DNA of 64,000 nt from Gammaproteobacteria bacterium (GCA_028284465.1 JANQRR010000014.1:33273-97272), one strand, 5' to 3'. Shown: positions 18,866 to 29,553, counted from the first letter of the stretch. Numbers and translations are program-made. Notes: generated from the sequence alone by a model not told the origin.

Positions 18866-19645
18866 ATGCAAACTATATCTGATCTACAAAAATGGCAAGC
18901 ACTCCGCGCTACGATCCCTGTAACTACAACAATTGGTTTCGTACCTACGATGGGATGTTTGCATGCCGGGCATGCTTCACTCATGCAACAAGCTGTTGAA
19001 CAGAATGATGTGAGTGTATTAAGCATTTTTGTTAATCCCACCCAATTTGATAATCCCAAAGATTTACAACATTATCCACAAACCTTAGATGCCGATCTAG
19101 CATTAGCTGAAGAATTAGGTATTGATTACGTGTTAACGTCAACAGAAGCAATGCTTTATCCTGATATTAATGTCACACATATTGTTACTAAGCATCCAAT
19201 TGCTAGCATTCTTGAAGGTGAATATCGCCAAGATCATTTTAATGGCGTGCTCACTATCGTAATGAAATTACTGAATCTGGTGGGTGCGACTCAAGCTTAT
19301 TTTGGTGAAAAGGATTATCAACAGTATGTGTTAGTTAAACATTTAGCTACCAGTTATTTTCTGCCAACAAAAATTATTTCTTGTCCAATTATTCGCGAAG
19401 CTTCTGGATTAGCTTGTAGTTCGCGCAATACTCGATTAAGCGTTAAAGAACGTAAATTAGCGGATAAATATGCACAATTGTTTCATGCCTGTGATGAAAA
19501 TAACATTAATACAACTAAACAACAGCTAAAAGACTTAGGGATTGATGTTGAATATTTGATATACTTTCTTGATCGAATGTTTATCGCAGTTAATATTGGG
19601 CAAATTAGGTTAATCGATAATTTTAAATTACATGAGACTATATAA
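18866..19645 (+). CDS. panC: Pantothenate synthetase
   Basis: ATP-dependent ligation of pantoate and beta-alanine to pantothenate. PTMGCLHAGHASL is the HIGH-type nucleotide motif; NPTQFDNPKDLQHYP, FGEKDYQQ and SSRNTRLS are the substrate- and ATP-binding stretches. The start at 18866 (259 aa) is chosen because TISDLQKWQ matches the family start; an upstream in-frame start at 18836 lies inside panB. It is about 25 residues shorter than E. coli PanC, with a trimmed C-terminal domain. No panD is seen nearby, so beta-alanine must come from elsewhere. Confidence 0.95.
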   Translation: MQTISDLQKWQALRATIPVTTTIGFVPTMGCLHAGHASLMQQAVEQNDVSVLSIFVNPTQFDNPKDLQHYPQTLDADLALAEELGIDYVLTSTEAMLYPDINVTHIVTKHPIASILEGEYRQDHFNGVLTIVMKLLNLVGATQAYFGEKDYQQYVLVKHLATSYFLPTKIISCPIIREASGLACSSRNTRLSVKERKLADKYAQLFHACDENNINTTKQQLKDLGIDVEYLIYFLDRMFIAVNIGQIRLIDNFKLHETI

Positions 19646-20416
19646 ATGATTTTATGTTTAGACATTGGTAACACCCATATCTATGCGGGGATTTTCATCG
19701 ATGATGAAATAAAACTACGTTTTCGCTATCCATCAGTGCAAACCTGCACATCAGATGTATTAGGTTTATTTTTGCGTGATGTGCTGCGTGAAAATGGTTT
19801 TCATCCTGATGACGTTGATGCTATTAGCTTATGCTCAGTGGTGCCATCACTAGATTATTCCGTTAATTCCGCATGTCGCAAATATTTTAATTTAACACCT
19901 TTAGAACTAAAGCCTGGAATTAAAACTGGAATTAATTTAGAAGTGAAAAATCCATTAGAAGTTGGTGCTGATCGAATTGCTAATGCGGTTGCTGCTGTCA
20001 ACCATTTTCCTCATAAAAATATTATTGTAATCGATTTCGGCACTGCAACGACAATTTGTGCCATTAATAAAGATAAAGCATATTTAGGTGGCGCCATCAT
20101 GCCAGGATTAAAAGTATCAATGGAATCATTAGCCAGCAGTGCTGCTAAACTATCTACCGTTGATATTGTCGAGCCTGAGCATGCTTTAGGAAAATCGACT
20201 CAAGCTAATATTCAAGCAGGGATTTATTACGGCCAATTAGGAGGAATTAAAGCAATTATCGCACGTTTACAAGAAACGACTTTCACTAAAGAACCGCCCG
20301 TCATTCTCGCAACGGGTGGTTATGCGCATTTATTTGCTGGCAAAAAATTATTTTCCGTGAGTATTCCAGATTTAGTTTTACATGGTTTACGCTTGATCTG
20401 GGAGAAAAATCAATGA
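19646..20416 (+). CDS. coaX: Type III pantothenate kinase
   Basis: Phosphorylates pantothenate, the first step from vitamin to CoA. It is the type III enzyme (ASKHA fold): ILCLDIGNTH at the N-terminus (phosphate 1 motif), GADRIANAVAA, VIDFGTATTICAI and GGAIMPGLK. The start codon follows the panC stop with no bases between. The use of CoaX instead of CoaA is common in intracellular gammaproteobacteria such as Francisella and Legionella. Confidence 0.95.
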   Translation: MILCLDIGNTHIYAGIFIDDEIKLRFRYPSVQTCTSDVLGLFLRDVLRENGFHPDDVDAISLCSVVPSLDYSVNSACRKYFNLTPLELKPGIKTGINLEVKNPLEVGADRIANAVAAVNHFPHKNIIVIDFGTATTICAINKDKAYLGGAIMPGLKVSMESLASSAAKLSTVDIVEPEHALGKSTQANIQAGIYYGQLGGIKAIIARLQETTFTKEPPVILATGGYAHLFAGKKLFSVSIPDLVLHGLRLIWEKNQ

Positions 20417-21624
20417 GGGTAGAAACAGTGAAAAATATTTTACTCGGCGTAACCGGAGGCATTGCTGCTTATAAAGCTGCAGAGCTTTGTCGTATATTCA
20501 TAAAAGCTGGACATAACGTTAAAGTTGTCATGACGCAAAACGCTCAAGAATTTATTCACCGTAATACCTTTGCAGCTTTAACTCATCAGCCTGTATATGA
20601 TGATATGTTTGATCCACAACAAGCTGCCATGTTACATATAGACTTAGCAAAATGGGCTGATCAAATTGTTATTGCACCTGCAACTTCATCAACTTTAGCT
20701 CGCTTAGCACTAGGTTTAGCTGATGATTTGTTATCGACAGTTTGCTTAGCAACTACAGCTGGTATTTTTATTGCACCAGCAATGAATAAAGTTATGTGGG
20801 AGCATGCTGCAGTTCAAGCTAACATTAATAAACTACAAACCTATGGCTATCATATTATTTCGCCTGGAAGTGGTGAACAAGCTTGTGGTGACGTTGGTTT
20901 TGGACGTATGGCTGAGCCTGAGATGATTGCTAAGTTTATCAGCGCAAAAAGCAAATCATTGCTCAATAGTTTACGTGTATTAATCACGGCTGGTCCGACG
21001 CGTGAAGCCATCGATCCAATTCGTTTCATCAGCAATCATAGCTCAGGGAAAATGGGGTACGCGTTAGCGCAAGCATACGCTGATACTGGTGCTGAAGTTA
21101 CTTTAGTGAGTGGCCCCACACAACTTGCATCGCCTATGATAAATAGTATTGTTAATGTTAATTCAGCAGCTGATATGTTAGCTGCAGTGATGGACCATAT
21201 TGATGATGTTGATATTTTTATAAGCTGTGCTGCCGTTGCAGACTACGTGCCCGTTAATCAAGCTCAGCAAAAAATTAAAAAATCTGTTAGTGATAGTTTA
21301 ACGTTAGAATTAACTAAAACTACAGATATTTTAACTGCTGTTACTCAGCATACGACGAAGCCTTTCATTGTTGGCTTCTCAGCTGAAACAGATAATCTTA
21401 TCGAAAATTCTAAGCAAAAGTTACAACGTAAAAAGCTTGATGCGATCATTGCTAATCAAATTCACTCATCTGGTGAACCTTTTAATCAAGAACATAATAC
21501 GCTAACTTATATTAATAAAAATTTAGATGCTATTGATTTAGGTCATGATAGTAAAGTGAATTTGGCTAAAAAAATTGTTGCTCAAATCCAGCAAAGTTGT
21601 GAAAAACACTACGATTTAGCATAA
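20413..21624 (+). CDS. coaBC: Bifunctional phosphopantothenoylcysteine decarboxylase/synthetase
   Basis: Adds cysteine to phosphopantothenate (CoaB) and decarboxylates the product to phosphopantetheine (CoaC). The N-terminal flavoprotein domain (about 1-180) has GVTGGIAAYKAAELCR, the TSSTLARLALGLADDLL region and APAMNKVMW. The C-terminal domain (about 190-400) has ITAGPTREAIDPIRFISN and SSGKMGYALA, with CAAVADYVP. The start overlaps the coaX stop in ATGA. It ends the operon, which lacks only panD, coaD and coaE for complete CoA synthesis from ketoisovalerate. Confidence 0.97.
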   Translation: MRVETVKNILLGVTGGIAAYKAAELCRIFIKAGHNVKVVMTQNAQEFIHRNTFAALTHQPVYDDMFDPQQAAMLHIDLAKWADQIVIAPATSSTLARLALGLADDLLSTVCLATTAGIFIAPAMNKVMWEHAAVQANINKLQTYGYHIISPGSGEQACGDVGFGRMAEPEMIAKFISAKSKSLLNSLRVLITAGPTREAIDPIRFISNHSSGKMGYALAQAYADTGAEVTLVSGPTQLASPMINSIVNVNSAADMLAAVMDHIDDVDIFISCAAVADYVPVNQAQQKIKKSVSDSLTLELTKTTDILTAVTQHTTKPFIVGFSAETDNLIENSKQKLQRKKLDAIIANQIHSSGEPFNQEHNTLTYINKNLDAIDLGHDSKVNLAKKIVAQIQQSCEKHYDLA

Positions 21625-21650
21625 CTCTAGCCAACACATTCAATAGTCGG

Positions 21651-22385
21651 TTATTTTCGTTGTCGTAATGCTTCATACAAGCAAATTCCCGTAGCCACAG
21701 AAACATTTAAGCTGGCAACATAACCATGCATTGGCAATGAAAACAACTCGTCGCAAGTATCTTGAGTTAGTTGACGCAAGCCTTTTTCTTCTGCGCCTAA
21801 CACTAAAGCTGTTGCTCCATTGAGATCAACGTCATATAAACTTTTCTCAGCATCGACGGCGGCACCGTATAACCATATACCGCGATCTTTCAATTCTCGC
21901 ATGGTACGCGCTAAGTTAGTCACTTGGATCAATGGTACTGTTTCTGCAGCGCCGCAAGCGACTTTTTCTACCGTCGTTGTCAAACCTACAGCACGATCTT
22001 TTGGGCAAATCACTGCATGCACACCAGCTGCATCAGCCGTACGCAAACACGCGCCAAGATTATGTGGATCTTGTATGCCATCAAGGATCAATAAAAATGG
22101 AGGTACCGTTAGTGCATCCAAAATTTCATCGAGATCAACAACTTTATGCTGTATGTCTTGGCATTCAGCAATGATCCCTTGATGACGTTGTTGCTTGGCA
22201 ATTGTGTCTAACTCATGCTTGCTTTGTTTGCTGATTGGAATATTAAATTTATTGGCAATATTTGTGATTGCCTGCATGCGTTGATCATGGCGTTGTTGTT
22301 GAATAATGATTTTAGTAATTGCTTGCGGGCTATGCTGTAATTTCGCCAACACAGTATGGTAACCAAATAGATACTGCATTGTCAT
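21651..22385 (-). CDS. rlmB: 23S rRNA 2'-O-methyltransferase RlmB (TrmH family)
   Basis: SPOUT-fold enzyme that methylates G2251 of 23S rRNA. The N-terminal substrate-binding domain starts YLFGYHTVLAKL; the catalytic domain has LDGIQDPHNLGACLRTADA, a conserved trefoil-knot region LVLGAEEKGLRQLT and the final MHGYVASLNVSVATGICLYE. The length of 244 fits E. coli (243). It is the usual neighbour of rnr, but here an rpn gene sits between them. Confidence 0.95.
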   Translation of the reverse strand: MTMQYLFGYHTVLAKLQHSPQAITKIIIQQQRHDQRMQAITNIANKFNIPISKQSKHELDTIAKQQRHQGIIAECQDIQHKVVDLDEILDALTVPPFLLILDGIQDPHNLGACLRTADAAGVHAVICPKDRAVGLTTTVEKVACGAAETVPLIQVTNLARTMRELKDRGIWLYGAAVDAEKSLYDVDLNGATALVLGAEEKGLRQLTQDTCDELFSLPMHGYVASLNVSVATGICLYEALRQRK

Positions 22386-22470
22386 AAAATGTTTGATTCC
22401 TTAAAAATACGACGATAACTTAAGTTACGAAATAAGAATGACTGAGTTACTTCTCTTTGACTTTATCATA

Positions 22471-22716
22471 TCAATGTACAGAGCGCGTACTAATATCTTC
22501 AATCTCATCGACACTTAATCCGCTGGCTTCTGCAATTATTGACACTTTTTCACCTTTTCTAAGTAAACGAAGCACGATAGCTTCTATACCTTCACGATAG
22601 CCTTGTCTTCGCCCCTGTTCTAGTCCTTGTTCTAGTCCTTGTTCTAGTCCTTGTTCTAGCCCTTGCTCCACACCTTTTTTCAATCCGTTTTGTTCAAACC
22701 GTTCTGCTAATGTCAT
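22471..22716 (-). CDS. Possible intragenic product of the rpn gene (C-terminal antitoxin-like)
   Basis: Met247 of the Rpn protein is an ATG at 22716 preceded by AAAGGTGAAGCC, a good Shine-Dalgarno at suitable spacing. Initiation here would give an 81-residue protein made of the EQGL repeat and the C-terminal domain, lacking the nuclease core. In E. coli, rpn genes are known to make small C-terminal proteins from internal starts that block the full-length nuclease. This is inference from the site and the family precedent. Confidence 0.4.
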   Translation of the reverse strand: MTLAERFEQNGLKKGVEQGLEQGLEQGLEQGLEQGRRQGYREGIEAIVLRLLRKGEKVSIIAEASGLSVDEIEDISTRSVH

Positions 22717-23454
22717 GGCTTCACCTTTTAACTTAGGCCCTAAATATTCCTGCGCACATTTAATAAAGTTTTCTTCATCTTCTGCATTCATTCCATTTAT
22801 TACATAGTGTAACACAAATTTGCCTGAAGCAACATCACCAAGCCCTTCCAGCTCTTCTAGCCAATCAAATAACGTCCTGAAAAATTTAAGAAAATCTTGT
22901 ACTTCACGATGCTTCAGAACAAATGCCATCAGTCCTGACCATAAATGCTGACGCAAATTATCATCACTTTCTCGATGAATATCAACCAATTGGTAGGGCT
23001 TGAATAAAATATCCCGTGCTAAAGCTTCTTGTGCTCCAAACAGCTCGTGAATATCTCTAGCAGCATCCCAAGGTTTATCTCCAGCATACACTACTAAGGG
23101 GTAAACTAATGGTAGGTCGCTTCCTGAATTTTGATCAAGATGTAATTCCCATATCCTGACTGTATACACAATTAATCGAAACGCCATATATGGATCTACT
23201 TTACTTTGATGTTCACATAAAATATAAAAGTAAGCGAGTGATTCATTAACTTTAACTGTATAAACAACATCAGCAGAAGTGGTTTTAAATACTTTATCAA
23301 TAAAACTATGCGGTTGGAGTTTCAACGTTGATAAATCTGTGTTTGACAATAAAGCTGGTGGTAAGTATGTCTCAAATAATTCTTTCGCAATTCGGATATT
23401 AGCCATTGACTGCTTAAAGAATTTATCATGTGGTTGATGAATAAAAGTGGTCAT
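22471..23454 (-). CDS. Rpn family recombination-promoting nuclease / putative transposase
   Basis: A 327-residue protein of the Rpn (YhgA-like, PD-(D/E)XK) family. The N-terminal HQPHDKFFKQSMANIRIAKELFETYL, the core SADVVYTVK, YFYILCEHQSK and YPLVVYAGDKPW are family hallmarks; D, E and Q-x-K supply the nuclease motif. E. coli Rpn proteins are DNA endonucleases linked to RecA-independent recombination and phage defence. Near the C-terminus is a run of EQGL units encoded by 12-base repeats, then a small domain ending SVDEIEDISTRSVH. The gene separates rnr from rlmB, which are adjacent in relatives, so it was probably inserted. Confidence 0.9.
   Translation of the reverse strand: MTTFIHQPHDKFFKQSMANIRIAKELFETYLPPALLSNTDLSTLKLQPHSFIDKVFKTTSADVVYTVKVNESLAYFYILCEHQSKVDPYMAFRLIVYTVRIWELHLDQNSGSDLPLVYPLVVYAGDKPWDAARDIHELFGAQEALARDILFKPYQLVDIHRESDDNLRQHLWSGLMAFVLKHREVQDFLKFFRTLFDWLEELEGLGDVASGKFVLHYVINGMNAEDEENFIKCAQEYLGPKLKGEAMTLAERFEQNGLKKGVEQGLEQGLEQGLEQGLEQGRRQGYREGIEAIVLRLLRKGEKVSIIAEASGLSVDEIEDISTRSVH
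22609..22668 (-). repeat. 12-base tandem repeats encoding EQGL units in the rpn gene
   Basis: Three identical units, tagtccttgttc, at 22621-22656 and a variant (22657-22668), plus a partial unit on the other side, encode repeated EQGL. Copy-number changes keep frame (12 bases), so the linker length before the C-terminal domain can vary. Confidence 0.9.
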
Positions 23455-23538
23455 AATGTATTTTTCTTATGTGGAAATGATTAACTATTATGACATGGTT
23501 AACAACTATTGCAATTGTTATTACACTTACATTATTAC

Positions 23539-25710
23539 TCATCCCACTAATTCAAAATCCATTTGCCGCTCATCTAAATCAACGCGCACAATGCGCACGC
23601 GAATAAGATCACCTATCCGATAGCGTTTACCACTGCGCTCACCTACTAAGCGGTGCCGCACTGGATCAAAATGATAATAATCATTGGCTAAACCAGTCAC
23701 ATGCACCAACCCTTCAACATAAATATTTTGTAATTCGACAAAGATCCCAAAACCCGTTACTGATGTGATCACACCAGCAAATTCTTCGCCAAGCCGGTGC
23801 TGCATAAATTCACATTTCAACCAGTTTTCCACATCTCGCGTAGCTTCATCAGCACGTCGCTCGGTCATCGAACAATGTTCTCCTAATTGCTTCATCACTT
23901 CATCATCATAATAAAATTCCGTTACTGATTGATGATCTAACACATGTTTAATAGCGCGATGTAACAATAAATCTGGATAACGCCGGATCGGCGAAGTGAA
24001 ATGAGCATATTCACTGTATGCCAAACCAAAATGACCAACATTGTCCGGGCTATACACTGCTTGGCTTAACGAACGTAACAAAACCGTTTGAATTAAATGC
24101 GTATCAGGACGATTATGGCTGGCAGTAATAACTTTACAAAATTCTGTTGGCTTGGGTTGTTTACCACCCATTAAGCGCAAACCTAATTCTTGTAAAAACT
24201 CACGCAGCTCTGCTACTTTAGTTTCACTCGGTGGCTCATGATCACGATAAAGACCAGCAATTTTATGTTGGCGTAAAAATTTAGCCGCAGCAACGTTAGC
24301 TAACAACATACATTCTTCAATTAAGCGATGAGCATCATTGCGAATTAATGGTGTTATGGCTTTTATTTTACGATCTTTATCAAAGTTAAATTTAGTTTCG
24401 GTAGTATCAAACTCGATTGCACCACGTTGACAACGCTGTTGATGTAATTGCTTATAAAGTTCATAGAGTTTAACAATATGTGGCTCCACAGCTTGATATT
24501 TTTGTGGTAATTTTTTTTCATTATTTAATAATGCGGCAACTTGCGTATACGTTAAGCGAGCTTGTGATCGGATCACGGCTGGATAAAAACGATAACGTTG
24601 CATTTTGCCATTTAGATCAATATTTAATTCACACACCATTGATAATCGATCAACCTGCGGATTTAACGAACATAAACCATTGCTGAGAATCTCTGGCAAC
24701 ATCGGGATCACTTCACCAGGGAAATACACTGAATTGCCACGATTCTTTGCTTCTTCATCTAATGCGGTTGCGACTTTGACATAATGACTCACATCTGCAA
24801 TAGCCACATAAAGTTTCCAGCCACCTTTTGGTTTTGCTTCACAATATACGGCATCATCAAAATCACGTGCATCTTCACCATCGATCGTTACAAATGCTAA
24901 ATTCCGTAGATCCGCACGCCCTTGTTTGTCATTATCATTAACGACATCAGTAAATGATCTAATTTCATTTAATACTGTTTCTGGCCATTGGTAGGGTAAA
25001 TCATAGGAACGCAGCGCAATGCTGATCTCCATACCTGGCGCAAGATGATCCCCTAAAATTTCAATAATTTTTCCGCTAGGTCGTTGCCGTAAACTTGGTT
25101 GCGTTATGATTTCAACAACAACGATTTGTTGTGGTTTAGCATTCGCTTGGTGCTCAGCAGGAATAATAATATCTTTAGTGATCCGTTTATTATCGGCGAT
25201 TACAAAACCAACACCTGCTTCAATAACAAAACGACCAACTAAACGCTCTGTATTACGTTCTAATACTTCGACGATTTGTGCTTCTTTACGGCCGCGCTTA
25301 TCAATCCCAATGACTCGAGCTAACACTACATCACCATCAAATGCATGTCGCATCGCACGTGGACTTAAATATAAATCATCTCCGCCAACATCAAGCTTAA
25401 TAAAGCCAAAACCATCACGATGGCCGATGACTCGACCACGTAACAAATCCATTTTATCTATCAAACCATAACTACCACGCCGATTACGAACTAATTGGCC
25501 ATCCCGTTCCATAGCCCGCAAACGTCGACGTAACGCTTCTTGTTGATGAGGCTCTTTTAACTGCAAAGCTGACATCAATTGCTTCAAACTTGCTGGCTTG
25601 CCTTGTTCACGTAAATACGTTTGGATGTATTCCCGGCTAGGAATAGGATGCTCATATTTTTGCGCTTCTCTGACCGCATGTGGATCGTTTATTTTGGATT
25701 TTTTAGCCAA
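23539..25710 (-). CDS. rnr: Ribonuclease R
   Basis: 3'-5' exoribonuclease of the RNase II/RNB family that degrades structured RNA and takes part in trans-translation and rRNA quality control. Domains in order: helix-turn-helix (about 25-85), cold-shock domains with VIGHRDGFGFIKLD, the RNB catalytic domain with DGEDARDFDDAVYC (metal-binding aspartates) and a C-terminal S1 domain ending MDFELVG. At 723 residues it is shorter than E. coli RNase R (813) because the lysine-rich C-terminal tail is absent. Confidence 0.97.
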   Translation of the reverse strand: MAKKSKINDPHAVREAQKYEHPIPSREYIQTYLREQGKPASLKQLMSALQLKEPHQQEALRRRLRAMERDGQLVRNRRGSYGLIDKMDLLRGRVIGHRDGFGFIKLDVGGDDLYLSPRAMRHAFDGDVVLARVIGIDKRGRKEAQIVEVLERNTERLVGRFVIEAGVGFVIADNKRITKDIIIPAEHQANAKPQQIVVVEIITQPSLRQRPSGKIIEILGDHLAPGMEISIALRSYDLPYQWPETVLNEIRSFTDVVNDNDKQGRADLRNLAFVTIDGEDARDFDDAVYCEAKPKGGWKLYVAIADVSHYVKVATALDEEAKNRGNSVYFPGEVIPMLPEILSNGLCSLNPQVDRLSMVCELNIDLNGKMQRYRFYPAVIRSQARLTYTQVAALLNNEKKLPQKYQAVEPHIVKLYELYKQLHQQRCQRGAIEFDTTETKFNFDKDRKIKAITPLIRNDAHRLIEECMLLANVAAAKFLRQHKIAGLYRDHEPPSETKVAELREFLQELGLRLMGGKQPKPTEFCKVITASHNRPDTHLIQTVLLRSLSQAVYSPDNVGHFGLAYSEYAHFTSPIRRYPDLLLHRAIKHVLDHQSVTEFYYDDEVMKQLGEHCSMTERRADEATRDVENWLKCEFMQHRLGEEFAGVITSVTGFGIFVELQNIYVEGLVHVTGLANDYYHFDPVRHRLVGERSGKRYRIGDLIRVRIVRVDLDERQMDFELVG

Positions 25711-25777
25711 TGTTTATTCTCTTCCTGAACATTAAAATTCTCGTTACTGTTATTGTGTAGCCATAGAATAGCAAGTC

Positions 25778-25806
25778 TTGACAGGAAAATATACTGTGGG
25801 TAAAGT
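25778..25806 (+). promoter_or_regulatory. Probable promoter of tRNA-Leu
   Basis: TTGACA (25778-25783) and TAAAGT (25801-25806) are exactly 17 bases apart and end 32 bases before the mature tRNA. Strong -35, moderate -10. Confidence 0.65.
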
Positions 25807-25838
25807 CGTCTGATCATTTCAATAATGTTGGTGTTAGC

Positions 25839-25925
25839 GCCGAGGTGGTGAAATTGGTAGACACGCAAGTTTCAGGTACTTGTGGGGGAAACCCTGTGGA
25901 GGTTCAAGTCCTCTCCTCGGCACCA
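25839..25925 (+). tRNA. tRNA-Leu (anticodon CAG)
   Basis: The acceptor stem GCCGAGG pairs with CCTCGGC, followed by discriminator A and an encoded CCA. The D-arm reads GGTGAAATTGGTAGACAC; the anticodon stem CAAGT/ACTTG encloses TTCAGGT, giving anticodon CAG. A long variable arm (GGGGGAAACCC) marks class II, and the T-arm is GGAGG-TTCAAGT-CCTCT. The gene stands between rnr and the unknown 266-residue gene, on the opposite strand to the rnr-purA cluster. Confidence 0.97.
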
Positions 25926-26179
25926 GTCATTCTATAAGCCATTGTTTTACAATAATTTACTTAGCCTATGTATGGCTATTTTGGCTATAAGACTTCCAAT
26001 TTTGCTGTTACTTCAATAGCCGATCTCGCACACGACTGATCAATTCTTGCTGGTACATTATTTTATCAGTTTACGCTAAAGTTATAACTCAAATGATGAA
26101 AAAAATAATGTAACCATTAACTATGAAGAAAAATAACAAAGGGAGAGCAACAACGTGTAAATAAGAATGGAGACTAATT

Positions 26180-26980
26180 ATGAAAACCGACACAACAACA
26201 CACACATCCGCAGACATTCCACAAATCAATCAAGTTGATGGCAAAGAGATTTCACGTCTAATGCATGCACTCACTAAAACAGAGATTAAAATGCGGCGTC
26301 ACCCTCATATCATGCGACGCAATCGTTACAAGAAAAAAACAGATAATTCACCCAACAAATTAAGTAAAGCTTACATAAAACTAATTGAAACTTGGCAAAA
26401 TGAAAACTTTTTTATTGAGAGAATGATCAAATTCACACAAGGCTTAGTAAAATATACACTTAATCATCCACAAGAAGGTATTCCCCATAAATCCGATCAC
26501 TATGTGAATAAACTTATGGATAATGTTACTCGCTTATTACTAAATTCATATAATCGCCAATATCCTGCTTTAGAACGTATGGTGAATCTCTATCAATTCG
26601 CGTTAAATGTTGATCCTGGGTATGGTGAATTACATGAATTGATTGAAGAACTTAAAATTACCATTCCAGGTTTTAAAACAATGACTGCCATGCAAATTGC
26701 GCGTTGTAATGAATGTCATAATTTTAAAACCAGTTCTTTATACTGTAGTTTACTTAAATACTACGCATTGACACCAATCACACAAATTGAACTGCGCGAA
26801 CGAGTGATTAATGCGTTAGATGAGCTTACTAAAATAGCAATTTGTAAAAACCCACAGTATTCATCATATGTTAAGGAAGTAGCAAATTGGTATGAGCGAC
26901 ATGTTATGAAACAACGTTATAACCTTGTTGATAACATACTTGCTAAGAAAGATTTATTTAACTGTTATGACCCGGAATAG
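26180..26980 (+). CDS. Hypothetical protein, 266 residues, probably helical
   Basis: I do not recognise this protein. It begins with a polar, threonine-rich N-terminus (KTDTTTHTSADIP), then a basic stretch (MRRHPHIMRRNRYKKK, about 37-52), and continues as mostly helical sequence without signal peptide or membrane segment. Cysteines cluster at RCNECHNFK and YCSLLKYY. A GGAG lies upstream of the ATG, and codon use is AT-rich but ordinary. It sits between tRNA-Leu and purA, where E. coli has nsrR, and on the opposite strand from its neighbours. The basic start, lack of known domain and location next to a tRNA gene make a transferred or effector-type gene possible, but nothing proves it. Confidence 0.6.
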   Translation: MKTDTTTHTSADIPQINQVDGKEISRLMHALTKTEIKMRRHPHIMRRNRYKKKTDNSPNKLSKAYIKLIETWQNENFFIERMIKFTQGLVKYTLNHPQEGIPHKSDHYVNKLMDNVTRLLLNSYNRQYPALERMVNLYQFALNVDPGYGELHELIEELKITIPGFKTMTAMQIARCNECHNFKTSSLYCSLLKYYALTPITQIELRERVINALDELTKIAICKNPQYSSYVKEVANWYERHVMKQRYNLVDNILAKKDLFNCYDPE

Positions 26981-27014
26981 TTATTGATTTCCTCGTCACG
27001 TCACTACCCCTACC

Positions 27015-27045
27015 TCAACCCCGCCTCGCTGTTTAACGACAGCGG
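27015..27045. terminator. Possible hairpin between convergent genes
   Basis: CCTC-GCTGT-TTAACG-ACAGC-GGGG forms a GC-rich stem of about nine pairs, with one wobble, between the ends of the 266-aa gene and purA. No clear T-run follows on either strand, so a terminator role is tentative. Confidence 0.4.
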
Positions 27046-27062
27046 GGCGCCCGCCTATATAT

Positions 27063-28560
<1,498 letters not shown>

Positions 28561-28638
28561 GCATTGCTCCTTATCTCATTCTTCTTCAAAAAAATGCCGG
28601 GATATTCCCGGCGCTTATAATTTTATTCCTTAAGAGTA

Positions 28639-29553
28639 TTAATTACTTTTATGAGGTAATTGATTACCCTGAATACTGTTAAAATATCTAAAAAATTGAC
28701 TATCTGGTTGCAACACTAATATGTCACGCTTGTTGTCGAATGTATTACGATAGGCAAGTAAGCTGCGATAAAACGCATAAAACGAAGTATCTTTACCATA
28801 GGCGTCAGCATAGATTTTAGCGGCTTGAGCATCACCTTCTGCCCGAGTACGTTCAGCATTTGCTTTAGCCGTTGCAATGATCACTCTAACTTTTGCATCA
28901 GCATTAGCACGGATCTCATTGCCTTTGGCTTTACCTTGGGCCCGAAATTCTGTAGCTACGCGTTGCCGTTCAGCACGCATTCGCGCATACACTGAACTGC
29001 TCACCTCAGTCGGCAGGTCAATACTTTTAATCCGCACATCTGTCACTTTAATCCCTAAACCCTTAGCATTCTGATTTGCTTGTTCATTAAGGATCTGCAT
29101 GATTTGCGCACGGTCGTCTGATACCACCTTTTTTAACTTACGTTTACCAAATTCTGCGCGTAATGCATCATTTAATTTTTGCGCTAATAACGTTCGTGCA
29201 ACAATTTCATTACCGCCAGTACGCGTATAATATAACGGTAAATTATCAATGCGCCATTTTACGTAATAATCGACGATCACGTCTTTTTGCTCGGCGGTAA
29301 CAATTCGTGATGACTCAATATCTAAATTTTGTATACGAATGTCAAAAGTGCGCACTGAGTTAACGAAAGGTAATTTAAAATGTAACCCTGGATCTTTAAT
29401 CTCAGCTTTACCCGTCGTTGGGTTTTTTACAATTTCTCCTAAACGTAGCAATAAGCCACGCTGACCTTCGCGAATGGTGTAAATACTCATCGATAATAAA
29501 AATAATACGATGATAGCAATAATTAACAAGACTGTCGTTCTAGTTGCCTTCAT
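28639..29553 (-). CDS. hflC: HflC, SPFH/band-7 regulator of FtsH
   Basis: Partner of HflK in the periplasm-facing complex that encloses and tunes the FtsH protease. One N-terminal membrane helix (about 7-25), then SIYTIREGQRGLLLRLGEI and an SPFH domain with KLPFVNSVRTFDIRIQNLD. The helical region ARMRAERQRVATEFRAQGKA follows, then an alanine-rich coiled coil. 304 residues (E. coli 334). The start overlaps the hflK end by 14 bases. Confidence 0.95.
   Translation of the reverse strand: MKATRTTVLLIIAIIVLFLLSMSIYTIREGQRGLLLRLGEIVKNPTTGKAEIKDPGLHFKLPFVNSVRTFDIRIQNLDIESSRIVTAEQKDVIVDYYVKWRIDNLPLYYTRTGGNEIVARTLLAQKLNDALRAEFGKRKLKKVVSDDRAQIMQILNEQANQNAKGLGIKVTDVRIKSIDLPTEVSSSVYARMRAERQRVATEFRAQGKAKGNEIRANADAKVRVIIATAKANAERTRAEGDAQAAKIYADAYGKDTSFYAFYRSLLAYRNTFDNKRDILVLQPDSQFFRYFNSIQGNQLPHKSN

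Noticed and set aside
22609..22668. CRISPR-like short repeats
   Set aside because: The repeats are 12 bases, directly adjacent without spacers, and encode EQGL in the rpn gene.
25839..26980. tRNA-Leu as attachment site of an integrated island
   Set aside because: No integrase gene and no repeated tRNA 3' end could be found in the window.
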